The translations under genes were made by a program, and so were the position numbers. A stretch of 64,000 bases of DNA. Source: Chitinophagaceae bacterium. Lineage in GTDB: Bacteria; Bacteroidota; Bacteroidia; Chitinophagales; UBA10324. Positions 50,964 through 60,731 of the stretch are shown here, piece after piece (the first letter of the stretch is position 1; each line of letters opens with the position of its first letter). The notes beneath the pieces are model-generated. The model did not search any database. It saw only the letters and a list, made by a program, of their open reading frames with translations, and was not told where the DNA came from. The stretch covers positions 62,001 to 126,000 of the forward strand of contig CANIPU010000007.1 in assembly GCA_947469485.1 (NCBI GenBank). The letters are read 5' to 3'.

Positions 50964-52196
50964 TTATCCGAACAATAGTTTGAAATAAAAGGAAGGTTTC
51001 CGCAGTTGACTTCGAATATCTAAATCATTAAACATACAGGAAAGGGTTTCCTGTACAGTTTTATTTCGCGAGGCTTTGTTTACTACAAAATTAAAAAGCC
51101 ATCCGTGCTTTGATAAATTTTGTAGCCGCTTACTCAAACTCAATTCGTTCCAGAGTTTTCGATAAACTATTTCATCGTATTCTTTTAAAAGTGTTTTCGA
51201 AAAATCATTTTGGTTTTTCGCTTTCAGGGCAATTTCGGCTGCTACCATTCCGCTTAACATTGCATTTCCTATTCCTTCGCCTGTAAAGGGATCTATAAGT
51301 GAGCCTGCATCACCAACCAACAGATATCCATCACCTGAAATAGGTCGCTTCTTGGATCCAAGCGGCAATCCATACCCTTTTACATCATCAACTAACTCTG
51401 CGTTTTTAAACCGTTCCTTCAACGATGGATATTTCTCAATAATCTCAGGCAATAATTTTTTCAGATTTGCTTTTCGTTTACTTACAATATCACTCCGCAT
51501 TCCTATTCCAACATTAGCTTGTCCGTTGGGTAAAGGAAAAATCCAGAAATAACCAGGTAGCAGTTCATCTAAAAAATGAAGTTCAATAAAATTGTCTTCA
51601 TCCATTGCACTAACATTTTTATAATATGCTCGAATGCCTGCACAATAATGTTCATGCTCTACTTCTATTTTTCCGAATTCTCTTGCAAAAGCGCTGTGTG
51701 CGCCATCAGCAGCCACTAAAAGTTTTGAGCTGAAAAGAATTTCATTTTCATTGAGGCCAACTAACCATTCATTGTTGGTTCGTTTGAAATATTTCAATTG
51801 AGTGTTTTCAATCAGTTGAATAAGCGGTTGAAGTTTTACCTGTTCAATTAAAAAATTATCGAAGTCAATTCTTTTTGAAATAAAGCCTGGTGCATTACCA
51901 ACTGCCGGATAATCTTTTTTAAATGGTATCCGGATGTTCTTAAGATTTGGTGCAAAAAACTTCACACCAAATGAACCAACCTGAATAGATGATGATGAAA
52001 GCTTATTTACTAATTCGGGATTTAGTTTGTTAAGTATGCTCACAACTTTTCCGCTAAGTGCATCACCACAAATTTTATCGCGTGGAAATTTTGCTTTGTC
52101 AATCAAAACAGAAGAAATTCCTTTTGAAGCCAGAAACAAAGCAGCAGTTGCTCCTCCGGGACCACCTCCTAAAATACAAACATCTGTTTTCTGCAT
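50964..52196 (-). CDS. Geranylgeranyl-reductase-family FAD-dependent oxidoreductase
   Basis: 410 residues. The Rossmann FAD-binding motif CILGGGPGGATAALFLASKG is at the very N-terminus, then ERDKICGDALSG-type motif (here FPRDKICGDALSGK), VAADGAHSAFAREFG and the second FAD motif GYLLVGDAGSLIDPFTGEGI. This pattern fits the geranylgeranyl reductase/lipid-ring reductase group acting on isoprenoid or lipid double bonds, but not a defined substrate. I use ATG at 52196; a TTG 18 codons upstream is less likely because the Rossmann motif normally starts within about 10 residues. Confidence 0.9.
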   Translation of the reverse strand: MQKTDVCILGGGPGGATAALFLASKGISSVLIDKAKFPRDKICGDALSGKVVSILNKLNPELVNKLSSSSIQVGSFGVKFFAPNLKNIRIPFKKDYPAVGNAPGFISKRIDFDNFLIEQVKLQPLIQLIENTQLKYFKRTNNEWLVGLNENEILFSSKLLVAADGAHSAFAREFGKIEVEHEHYCAGIRAYYKNVSAMDEDNFIELHFLDELLPGYFWIFPLPNGQANVGIGMRSDIVSKRKANLKKLLPEIIEKYPSLKERFKNAELVDDVKGYGLPLGSKKRPISGDGYLLVGDAGSLIDPFTGEGIGNAMLSGMVAAEIALKAKNQNDFSKTLLKEYDEIVYRKLWNELSLSKRLQNLSKHGWLFNFVVNKASRNKTVQETLSCMFNDLDIRSQLRKPSFYFKLLFG

Positions 52197-52340
52197 CCGC
52201 CAAAGAAAAGAAACCAATTTAATTTTATAAGTAAGTTTTTCAAGGTGCAATAATCTAAATACTATTTTAGCTACTGACTTGAAACAATTTTATTTGACTT
52301 CTAACTTCATGACTAACTTTCTTTTTCTTTGCAATCGCCC

Positions 52341-53042
52341 ATGAAAAACCTTTTAGTTATTTGTTTTATGAACCTGATTTCATTTTACTGTTTCAGTCAG
52401 ATAGAAATAAACAAACAGGATTCCGGTAAATGTTTTTCTATGTGCGGAGCTCCAATGATTTATCGAATTGAAAATATTACTGCAGTAAATATTCCTAAAC
52501 ATAAAAAAACACTCAGTATTCCATCATCTTATTTAGTAAGCTTCGATACAGTTCAGTTTGCTTCAGGTGATTCAGTTTGGAAAACATTACCGGGCATTTA
52601 TGATGCTGTGGAAGAGAAAATTTCATTGAGCAATGGAAAAACAAAAACAATTACCAAATACAAGGTGATTCAGGAACCAAAACATGAATTCACCAGAGAT
52701 GAAAAAAAGATAAAAGAGATAACAATTTATGAAGCAGCTGATTTGCCCGGTAGAAAAAAAATTGAATTTCCTGCCACATATACAAAAGTGAGTCTTAGAA
52801 AATTAGTAAATCCTGAAGTTAAAGAAATTGAAATTCAGGTACTATGCTCAGATAAATTAACCGAAAAAATTATTGATCAGATACAAATGAAATTAAAGGG
52901 GCTGGGGTATGAGACAAATAATTTCTCCAATGAATTAGGAGAAACAACACTCGACTCATTAAAGAAATTTCAGCAAGCCAATGAACTTCCAATCGGAGGA
53001 TTAAATTTTCCTACTCTTGATTTATTGGGAATTGCCTATTAA
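52341..53042 (+). CDS. Exported protein with C-terminal peptidoglycan-binding-like domain
   Basis: 233 residues with a signal peptide (about 1-20). The central part has no known domain; it contains paired Val/Lys-rich strands. The last 65 residues match PG_binding_1 (KIIDQIQMKLKGLGYETN, LGETTLDSLKKFQQANELPI, LNFPTLDLLGI). It therefore probably lies in the periplasm and attaches to the cell wall. ATG at 52341 is chosen over the TTG four codons upstream. Its partners are not evident. Confidence 0.82.
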   Translation: MKNLLVICFMNLISFYCFSQIEINKQDSGKCFSMCGAPMIYRIENITAVNIPKHKKTLSIPSSYLVSFDTVQFASGDSVWKTLPGIYDAVEEKISLSNGKTKTITKYKVIQEPKHEFTRDEKKIKEITIYEAADLPGRKKIEFPATYTKVSLRKLVNPEVKEIEIQVLCSDKLTEKIIDQIQMKLKGLGYETNNFSNELGETTLDSLKKFQQANELPIGGLNFPTLDLLGIAY

Positions 53043-53122
53043 TTAATTGAAGTGCCATATAATAAAATTTATTCTGCCACCTATTTTGTTCTAAATTCAC
53101 CACCTAATACTATTTGAACTGA

Positions 53123-55225
53123 ATGATCAGGCAATCAAGAATCTTTTTTTTAATATTATCAATAGGCTTGGTTGTATTCTTTATTTCATGCAAAAAAAAT
53201 GTTGAAGTAAAACCTTCGTGGGAAACCAGCATGTTAGTTCCTATTCTGAAAACTAATTTAAATATCGCAAATATTGTTGGCGATACATTAATTCAAACCA
53301 ATGCCGATAGTAGTTTGCAATTGGTGTATGAAAGCACATTATATAGTTTAATTCCTGGCGATGGTGCATTCGAAATCCCTGATACAATTATTAAAGGAAC
53401 TTACAATTTAACAAATCTTGCTTTAACAAATCAGGCTATTGTTTACAATCTTTCATTGGGGCAGGCTGCACAACAAATGGGAATTGCAGGAGGAGCTATA
53501 ATATCGAGTAATGGTACAATGGCATCAATACCTGCAATCACAAATCAATCCTCCGGTGATAATGATGTTAATGCAACACAATTTTTTCAGACTGCAACTT
53601 TAGAGAAAGGATTTCTTGATATTACAATTCAGAATGGGTTTCCAATTGATATCAGTAACATTCAATTTCAAATCAAAAATAAAGTAAGCGGGACCATTGT
53701 AGCCGATACTTTCTTTACCAATATAGCATCGGGAAGTACAACTACAAAAACTGTTAACTTAGGTGGTAAAACAGTTGAGGGTACTTTGGTTTTTAAAATC
53801 GTAGATCTGGATAGCCCCGGAAGCGTGAACCCGGTTTTAATAGATACAACTGATGCATTAAATATAACTATGCAGGCAAGAGACATGGTTGTTAGTTCAG
53901 CAACAGCGGTATTCCCCTCGCAGGATATTATTGATGAAAATCAGGAAACTGTATATAAACTGAGTGGTGGAGCTAAATTGAAATTTGTGACAGTTCATAG
54001 TGGTAAATTAAGAATGACTGTACGCAGTGCTATTAAACAACTTGTGCATTTTACCTATGGCTTTCCTGGGGCAACAGATGAATTTGGTCAGGCAATAAAT
54101 TTGGTTACAGATTTACCACCAGCACCTTCAGGTGGATTAAGTACCCTAATACAGGAATATGACCTTACAGGATATAGACTTGATTTAACGGGCATTGATC
54201 ATAATTCATTCAATTCATTTGTTAACCATATTAAAGCCAGAATTGATTCAACCGGCCAAGTGCAAACACTTTCGTTTGCTGATAGTATTTATATTGATTA
54301 TGGTTTAGTTGATCTTGTACCAGAATATATTGAGGGATTTTTAGGTCAACAGATTTTAACACTTGGACCAGAAGAAGTAAATTTTGATTTGTTCAAAAAT
54401 ATTCAAGGCGGAAGCATATCACTATCTGATGTGAATTTGGGAATTGAAATTGAAAATGGAGTGGGAGTGAATGCAAGAATGAATTTGTACGAGCTCACCG
54501 CTGTTAACTCAAAAAAGAATCAATCTGTTTCATTAAGCAATTCTTTAATTAATTCTCCTCAAAATTTAAATAGAGCTACTGATCCGCCTTTAATACCATC
54601 AATACTTTCATTCTTTTTAAATACGGGTAATAGCAACATAAAAAATCTGGTAGAAGTATTACCGGACAAAATGAAGTATCAACTTGATTTGTTCGTGAAT
54701 CCGGATGGCAACATCAGCAACTATACTGACTTTGCGTATTACAACAGCCCTTTAAATGTAAATCTGAATGTTAGCATGCCGCTTTCTTTGCAAGCATCCG
54801 GACTTGTTTTTCAGGATACTGTGGACTTTGATTTATCAAATGCGAGCAGTAAAGGTTTAGATGCAATTAAAGATGGTGTGTTTACTGTTTTTGCTGATAA
54901 TGGATATCCTTTGCAAGCTAATTTGCAATTGTATTTATATGATGAATGGGGCAGTTTTCTTGATAGCTTAATAGTTGCCCCTCATACAATTTCAGCTGCT
55001 CCGCTAAATAGTAACTGTAAAGTTTCTGAGCCTTTGCGTTCCACATTACAAGTTTCGGCTGATGAAAATAAAATGGATAGAATCAGAAATGCTAAAAAGG
55101 CAGTTGTCAAAGCAGTGTTCGATACCAAGTCAACAATACCATGCGGAATTTATACAAGCATTTACAATACCTATAATCTTTCAATAAAACTAACAGGAAG
55201 ATTTACATACTTAGTTGGCCAATGA
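53123..55225 (+). CDS. Large lipoprotein of unknown function, paired with DUF5723-type protein
   Basis: 700 residues. A lipoprotein signal with lipobox ISCKK (Cys about residue 23) makes it a surface or periplasmic lipoprotein. The mature chain is beta-rich with many Ile/Thr/Asn repeats and no domain I can name. It overlaps the next gene by 4 bases, so they are translated as a pair. The pairing of a large lipoprotein with a following barrel-like protein is common in Bacteroidota envelopes. Confidence 0.82.
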   Translation: MIRQSRIFFLILSIGLVVFFISCKKNVEVKPSWETSMLVPILKTNLNIANIVGDTLIQTNADSSLQLVYESTLYSLIPGDGAFEIPDTIIKGTYNLTNLALTNQAIVYNLSLGQAAQQMGIAGGAIISSNGTMASIPAITNQSSGDNDVNATQFFQTATLEKGFLDITIQNGFPIDISNIQFQIKNKVSGTIVADTFFTNIASGSTTTKTVNLGGKTVEGTLVFKIVDLDSPGSVNPVLIDTTDALNITMQARDMVVSSATAVFPSQDIIDENQETVYKLSGGAKLKFVTVHSGKLRMTVRSAIKQLVHFTYGFPGATDEFGQAINLVTDLPPAPSGGLSTLIQEYDLTGYRLDLTGIDHNSFNSFVNHIKARIDSTGQVQTLSFADSIYIDYGLVDLVPEYIEGFLGQQILTLGPEEVNFDLFKNIQGGSISLSDVNLGIEIENGVGVNARMNLYELTAVNSKKNQSVSLSNSLINSPQNLNRATDPPLIPSILSFFLNTGNSNIKNLVEVLPDKMKYQLDLFVNPDGNISNYTDFAYYNSPLNVNLNVSMPLSLQASGLVFQDTVDFDLSNASSKGLDAIKDGVFTVFADNGYPLQANLQLYLYDEWGSFLDSLIVAPHTISAAPLNSNCKVSEPLRSTLQVSADENKMDRIRNAKKAVVKAVFDTKSTIPCGIYTSIYNTYNLSIKLTGRFTYLVGQ

Positions 55226-56550
55226 TGATAAACTTTTCGCACTCAGGTTTTTTCTCAATACTAATTTTATTTCAGTTTTCATTTTCCACTACTTCAGCAC
55301 AATCTGATTCAACAAAAATTTCAGATAAAAGAACGCATTTAAAAAACTCTTTTGATGGTTTGTTTTGGAATGGACCAGTAAACCACTTTTCTTCGGATGC
55401 TGATACATTTAAAACTAAAATTTATGTGTCAGGTGGTATTTATCTGAATAGTAATTCGCTTCCATTTTCATTTTCAAAAAAAATATTACAAAGTGGTTTT
55501 ATTAATACTGAATTGAAAAAAAATGCGTCTGATCATTCACAGAATTTAAATGGAATACAGGCTGGATATAAGTATGGTGGAGGATTTACAACAAAGCTGA
55601 AAAAAAATATTATTGGCTTTGGGGTAAGCGAAGAATCTATTTCAATAATTAATTATCGTCGAGACCTGTTCAATTTGATTTTTTTTGGCAATGCTGAATA
55701 TGAAAACGATACAGCTTATTTGCGTGGAAGCGGATTAGCGAATCAGGATTTTCATCGCCTTCGTTTAATATTTTCCACTTCTTCAGGAGTTGGAGATTCA
55801 AGTTGGCAGTTAAATGGTTCATTAAGTTATTTACAGGGCTATCATGTGAACTTGTTTAATGTAGGTCAAACTAAATTGTTTACAGCCCCATTTGGTGAAT
55901 ATTTATGGCTTCAATCGCAGTTTTCATATCAAACCAATGACACGGCAAATAGTGGTTCATTTGCTTTCAATGGAAATGGGATATCATTGGATGTTTGCGT
56001 CGCTTTTCCTGCAGGAAAATCACAGTTCATGGTTGCTATAAATGATGCAGGGTTTATTAGCTGGAATAGGAAATCTCTTTTTTACGGCATGGACACAACA
56101 ATTCAATTTGAAGGAATTGAATTAGAAAATATTTTAAGTTCTGAAGGGACTTCAATTAATGATATTAATAGTGATACTATTTTAAACTACTTAGGAGTTA
56201 TACAAACGATAGATGGTTTTTCTTTAAATCTACCATTGCGTTTTTCATTTGTATGGAATCGACTAATTTTTAAAAACAACATTGGACTGAACGCAGGATT
56301 TAGTTTTCTTCCGCAATATGAAAATCTTCCAATGTTTTTTGCCTCATCTACTTTTAACCTGAAAAATTTGAAACCAACACTTTCAGTTTCGTATAATGGT
56401 TTTCAATCAATTAATGTTGGGGTTGATTTGACAGGTAAAATTTCAAATCATTTTAACTGGCAAATAGGCTCAGGACAATTAGCTTCTTTTTTATTTCCTG
56501 ATAAATTAAATGGAATGAATTTCTATTCAACTGTATCATATTCATTCTGA
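55222..56550 (+). CDS. DUF5723-like outer-membrane protein
   Basis: 442 residues with a signal peptide (about 1-26). The mature chain is beta-rich and shows the pattern of long outer-membrane barrels: GIYLNSNSLPFSFSKKIL, AGYKYGGGFTTKLKKNIIGF, RLRLIFSTSSGVG, LPLRFSFVWNRLIFKNNIG, and an end in YSTVSYSF with C-terminal Phe. The DUF5723 assignment is by resemblance, not alignment. Start overlaps the lipoprotein stop by 4 bases; a strong terminator follows. Confidence 0.72.
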   Translation: MMINFSHSGFFSILILFQFSFSTTSAQSDSTKISDKRTHLKNSFDGLFWNGPVNHFSSDADTFKTKIYVSGGIYLNSNSLPFSFSKKILQSGFINTELKKNASDHSQNLNGIQAGYKYGGGFTTKLKKNIIGFGVSEESISIINYRRDLFNLIFFGNAEYENDTAYLRGSGLANQDFHRLRLIFSTSSGVGDSSWQLNGSLSYLQGYHVNLFNVGQTKLFTAPFGEYLWLQSQFSYQTNDTANSGSFAFNGNGISLDVCVAFPAGKSQFMVAINDAGFISWNRKSLFYGMDTTIQFEGIELENILSSEGTSINDINSDTILNYLGVIQTIDGFSLNLPLRFSFVWNRLIFKNNIGLNAGFSFLPQYENLPMFFASSTFNLKNLKPTLSVSYNGFQSINVGVDLTGKISNHFNWQIGSGQLASFLFPDKLNGMNFYSTVSYSF

Positions 56551-56582
56551 ATTTTAAAATTGTAATTTATATTATCTTAAAT

Positions 56583-56622
56583 AAAAAAAGGGCTGTTTGT
56601 TTTAACAAACAGCCCTTTTTTT
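56583..56622. terminator. Bidirectional terminator between convergent genes
   Basis: AAAAAAAGGGCTGTTTGTT and AACAAACAGCCCTTTTTTT are perfect complements around a two-base loop, between the plus-strand DUF5723-like gene and the minus-strand T9SS gene. Confidence 0.93.
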
Positions 56623-56636
56623 ATTATCGGGAAAAA

Positions 56637-58595
56637 TTATTCTACAATCATCTTGTGTGCAGATTTTTCATTTCCAACTGTAACAGTATAGAAATAAACA
56701 CCTGAAGAAAGATTTTTTATGTTTAGATTGATATTATTAATTCCTGATTTCAAATTCTGAACAGGTAATGAAATTAAAGTCTGTCCCAACAAATTAGTTA
56801 CTTCAACTTTAACATCTGATGCCTTTGTTAAATTTATTGTGAATGATGTAACATCATTTGCAGGATTTGGAATGTTTTGAGAAACATTAAATGTTGATGC
56901 TTCTTTGATAGAAGGAGCAGATAAAGGATAAAAATCAGCATCGCTAAAACCAATTCCCTGAACAAAATAATGCTCAGCTAATCCGGTTCCATCATCACTG
57001 GCATTTTTAGATTTTGAGGTAGTAACTGGAATCTGGTAGTTGCTTCCGTTAGTAATTACCTTTTCACTTGCATATAGCCAGTAATTGTCACCATTATACT
57101 GATTTCCACCAGTGAAATTCCAAGGACCAGCTTGTTTTTGATTTGCTATATCATATCCGCATGAAAAAATATTCGGGAAGGTATTATTTTGATCGATATT
57201 AAAATCTGTATCTAACCAGGTATAAAAAAACTTAGTACGGCTTTCATTCATTGAAGCCTGCATTCTTCCATCCCAGGTTATTCCTCCGCCATATGACCAA
57301 GGGGAAATACCACCATATACCGGTTCTGTTTGAATAGTATCAATTAAAAATGCTGCCCATCCTGTTGATGTTTGATAAACATCAAACATTTGATTGAAAA
57401 GTGAGTCATTCCAAATGTACCCTAGCGAATCTGGGTCAGAAGAATAAGCGCTGTTTACCTGACAAATAACATGAAGGTAATCATCACTGTCAACTAATAA
57501 ATCAAATCCGTTTTTTGAAGTGAAGAATGGTCCGGTTACAGAACCATCAGTTGTAGGTTTCAAATATTGTGTTAAAGAAGTTACTGTTGAAAAATCATAC
57601 GGAGTCTGATATACCCAATTCGCTCCCGCATCAATTGTTTTAAAAATCAATGGCTGATTATAATTATAATCAACTACAGAATCTCTACCTAAAATTACCA
57701 TATAACCGATATCTCCGGCAGCATTGAAAGCAATACTTCCGAAATTACCCCAGTTTTGAGTATTATCTGCAGGATCGTGAGAAAATGCGATATAAAATTT
57801 CTGACGATTCCAATCAAATTTATTTGTGCCGGAATTAAATGAACCGGTATTTAATACAAGACCATTAAATGGTGTTGTAGTTAAAGCTTCATTAAAATCC
57901 CAATCACTTCCTAAAACATAAGCTTTAGCTTGTGCAGTAGTTGTAAAGCCATAACGAGCCATGTGCTGAAAAAATGTTCCGCCATTTGCATTTAATTCAA
58001 ATTGTTGGTCATTGTTTGTACCATCTAATTGTGAACTGCAGAAAAAATTTCCAGTCCAACCACCTGATGCTGTAGATCCACTTGTAATCGGACCTGAAAT
58101 TACAGCGAATGCGTTGTTAGGATCAGTATTTCCAGCTGGATTATAAATTCCACCTGAAGGATAACGACCATATTGAGTAGTATCAGTTTGTATGATTAAT
58201 GAAGTATCCCAAGTGTTGCCACCGTCAACAGAAAAAGATGTTTGAACCAATCCACTGTTTCCTGGATAAGAACCACATTGTCTGTGAGTGAAACTGATTA
58301 AATTCAAATCAAAATCACCTGTCAGGCATTGTTGAGTTGAAGTAATCAAAGTAAATAAATTGTAAGAGCTCGAAAATTTCATTTTTGAAACAGTAGAGCG
58401 ATCATTGCTGCCGGTTGGGAGGTCATTGATTCCTGAATTCGCAAAATTGTAAATTGATGAAACATCATCAATTTTATTTTGAACATTCATTTTTGGGCTA
58501 AGCTTTGGCGTTAATCGGTACGCTGGAACAATTGATTGAGCAAAACTGCCAATTGTAAACAGAACTGCACCTGCTAGTAGTATTAATTTTTTCAT
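56637..58595 (-). CDS. Secreted protein with T9SS type A sorting domain
   Basis: 652 residues. Signal peptide about 1-19. The central 530 residues are aromatic-rich with many Trp/Asn/Gly turns and no catalytic motif I can identify; short segments such as FNAAGDIGYMVILG and KTIDAGANWVYQTPYDF resemble propeller or sialidase-like blades. The last 75 residues are a T9SS type A domain (FNVSQNIPNPANDVTSFTIN, VKVEVTNLLGQTLISL, GVYFYTVTVGNEKSAHKMIV). It is therefore exported. It stands alone on the minus strand. Confidence 0.85.
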   Translation of the reverse strand: MKKLILLAGAVLFTIGSFAQSIVPAYRLTPKLSPKMNVQNKIDDVSSIYNFANSGINDLPTGSNDRSTVSKMKFSSSYNLFTLITSTQQCLTGDFDLNLISFTHRQCGSYPGNSGLVQTSFSVDGGNTWDTSLIIQTDTTQYGRYPSGGIYNPAGNTDPNNAFAVISGPITSGSTASGGWTGNFFCSSQLDGTNNDQQFELNANGGTFFQHMARYGFTTTAQAKAYVLGSDWDFNEALTTTPFNGLVLNTGSFNSGTNKFDWNRQKFYIAFSHDPADNTQNWGNFGSIAFNAAGDIGYMVILGRDSVVDYNYNQPLIFKTIDAGANWVYQTPYDFSTVTSLTQYLKPTTDGSVTGPFFTSKNGFDLLVDSDDYLHVICQVNSAYSSDPDSLGYIWNDSLFNQMFDVYQTSTGWAAFLIDTIQTEPVYGGISPWSYGGGITWDGRMQASMNESRTKFFYTWLDTDFNIDQNNTFPNIFSCGYDIANQKQAGPWNFTGGNQYNGDNYWLYASEKVITNGSNYQIPVTTSKSKNASDDGTGLAEHYFVQGIGFSDADFYPLSAPSIKEASTFNVSQNIPNPANDVTSFTINLTKASDVKVEVTNLLGQTLISLPVQNLKSGINNINLNIKNLSSGVYFYTVTVGNEKSAHKMIVE

Positions 58596-58744
58596 TTGGG
58601 TTTTGATTTATTTTCAGTTTGGAGGCCTAAATGTAGCATTTTTTGCTTTTCATAAAATATATTGTAAGTCATTTTAATATCAAACTAAATAAATGGAATT
58701 AATTCTGTTATTTAATAGTTTAATTATGCTCACTAAAGGAAGTT

Positions 58745-58752
58745 TACTTTTG
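58745..58752 (+). promoter_or_regulatory. Candidate -7 element with very short mRNA leader for mnmA
   Basis: TACTTTTG matches TAnnTTTG but lies only 9 bases before the mnmA start codon, implying a leader of a few bases. No good TTTG -33 box is present. Confidence 0.35.
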
Positions 58753-58761
58753 CCGAAATAA

Positions 58762-59862
58762 ATGAGCAAACACGGAAAAATATTAGTTGCAATGAGTGGG
58801 GGTATTGACAGCACTGTGGCAGCAATTATGTTGCACAATGAGGGATACGAAGTCATTGGAATGACCATGAAAACATGGGATTATGCATCAAGTGGTGGGA
58901 GTAAAAAGGAAACAGGTTGTTGTAATTTAGATAGTATTAATGACGCACGCTCGGTTGCAGTAGATTTGGGGTTTCCTCATTACATTATTGATATCAGGGA
59001 AGAATTTGGTGATGCGGTAATTGAAAATTTTGTTGATGAATATCTTGCCGGAAGAACTCCAAATCCTTGTGTTCTTTGCAATACTCATATAAAATGGAAT
59101 GCATTATTGAAAAGGGCCAACATGCTTGGTTGCGAATTCATTGCAACAGGCCATTATGCTCAGCTCAGAAATGAAAATGAAAGATGGATTGTCTCAAAAG
59201 GGCACGATGACTGGAAAGACCAATCATATGTACTTTGGGGATTGACTCAACCTGTTTTGAATATTACACGATTTCCTTTAGGCGGATTCAAGAAAACTGA
59301 AATCAGAAAAATGTGTGAGGAATGGGGATATAAAGAATTAGCAAAAAAGAGTGAGAGTTATGAAATTTGTTTTATACCGGATAACGATTACCGGGGCTTT
59401 TTAAAACGAAGAGTCGTGGGGCTTGAAGAAAAGGTGAAAGGAGGAAATTTTGTTTTAACTGACGGAACAGTAGTAGGGCAGCACGAAGGATATCCTTTTT
59501 ATACAATTGGTCAACGAAAAGGGTTAAATATCGCCTTAGGAAAACCAATGTTCGTTACGGATATTAATCCGGATACTAATACTGTTGTTTTAGGAGAAGA
59601 AGAAGAACTTAACCGTACCGGAATGATTGTAGGCGGAATTAATTTAGTGAAATATGCTTCAATTGAAGATGGAATGGAAGTTACAGCAAAAATCAGATAC
59701 AAAGATTCAGGTTCGCCAGCTTTAATTTATAACGATGGAAAAAATATACGAACCGAATTTATGAGAGAAGTGAAGGGAGTAGCTCCTGGGCAATCCGCTG
59801 TATTTTATGATGGAAATGATTTGGTAGGAGGTGGAATAATTCAAAAAAGTTTTACACTTTAA
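58762..59862 (+). CDS. mnmA: tRNA-specific 2-thiouridylase
   Basis: 366 residues; inserts sulfur at position 2 of the wobble uridine of Lys, Glu and Gln tRNAs. ATP-pyrophosphatase loop SGGIDSTVAAIML near residue 13, first catalytic Cys in NPCVLCNTHIKW, GHYAQ, KDQSYVLWGLTQPVL, second catalytic Cys in SYEICFIPDNDY, and the C-terminal domain with YTIGQRKGL. Both catalytic cysteines are present and length is normal. Confidence 0.97.
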   Translation: MSKHGKILVAMSGGIDSTVAAIMLHNEGYEVIGMTMKTWDYASSGGSKKETGCCNLDSINDARSVAVDLGFPHYIIDIREEFGDAVIENFVDEYLAGRTPNPCVLCNTHIKWNALLKRANMLGCEFIATGHYAQLRNENERWIVSKGHDDWKDQSYVLWGLTQPVLNITRFPLGGFKKTEIRKMCEEWGYKELAKKSESYEICFIPDNDYRGFLKRRVVGLEEKVKGGNFVLTDGTVVGQHEGYPFYTIGQRKGLNIALGKPMFVTDINPDTNTVVLGEEEELNRTGMIVGGINLVKYASIEDGMEVTAKIRYKDSGSPALIYNDGKNIRTEFMREVKGVAPGQSAVFYDGNDLVGGGIIQKSFTL

Positions 59863-59906
59863 TAATTGATGAACAATTATTTTTTCACTTCGTTAAAACG
59901 AAGGCT

Positions 59907-60614
59907 ATGAATTTTAAACACATTCTGCTGACTTTCAGCGCATTTATTTTATTGTTCACTTCGTGTAAAAAGGATCCTATATCTTCATCAATTGACGAAA
60001 GCACTAAGTACTTTCCACTACAGGTTGGTAGATATACCATTTTTGATGTTGATAGCATTCATTACAACGATGTTACTATGACAAGTGATACCACTCGGTT
60101 TCAAATAAAAGAAGAAATAGGTTCATCATTCTCAGACAGTACTGGTGGAGTTACATATATAATTAAGCGTTACAGGCGAATGAATGATACCCTGAATTGG
60201 TTGGAAGTAAACGAATGGAACGCAACAGTAAATAAAAGCAGAGCAGAAAAAACTGAAGAGAATCTCCGTTTCGTAAAAATGATTTTCCCTATAAGTGAAG
60301 GAATTAAATGGCGTGGTAATCAATACATTGATACTTCAAATGGTTTGGATGAATATTATGGTTGGGAATACGAATATTCAGAAGTTAATATCGGCAAAAT
60401 TCAAAATGGTTTGTCATTAGATTCAACAGTGACGGTCACAGAACAAAATAATGAAAACTTAATTGAAAAGGATTTTGAGCAAGAGGTTTATGCCAAAAAT
60501 TTCGGGTTGATATATCGTATACAAGAGCATGTTTCTAAACAGGATGTATCTATACCTTGGACTAATCCTGAAAAAGGAACCAAAGTAATTATGATGGCAA
60601 AGGAAATTCACTAA
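59907..60614 (+). CDS. Lipoprotein of unknown function
   Basis: 235 residues with a lipoprotein signal: hydrophobic stretch ILLTFSAFILLFTSC with Cys at about residue 20, then KKDPISSS. The mature part contains FPLQVGRYTIFDVDSIHYND, the pattern of a small beta-sandwich surface protein, and no catalytic motif. The gene follows mnmA by 44 bases; a functional link is unlikely. Confidence 0.82.
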   Translation: MNFKHILLTFSAFILLFTSCKKDPISSSIDESTKYFPLQVGRYTIFDVDSIHYNDVTMTSDTTRFQIKEEIGSSFSDSTGGVTYIIKRYRRMNDTLNWLEVNEWNATVNKSRAEKTEENLRFVKMIFPISEGIKWRGNQYIDTSNGLDEYYGWEYEYSEVNIGKIQNGLSLDSTVTVTEQNNENLIEKDFEQEVYAKNFGLIYRIQEHVSKQDVSIPWTNPEKGTKVIMMAKEIH

Positions 60615-60731
60615 TGTTCCTGAGATTGGGCGCATAAACAGGAAGGAAATCAATTCAGAATTTCCGGTCTTTCAACAATTCAGTCAGTTTATCGTTTATT
60701 TGGAAACCAATTAATTCATTCGGTTTCCAGC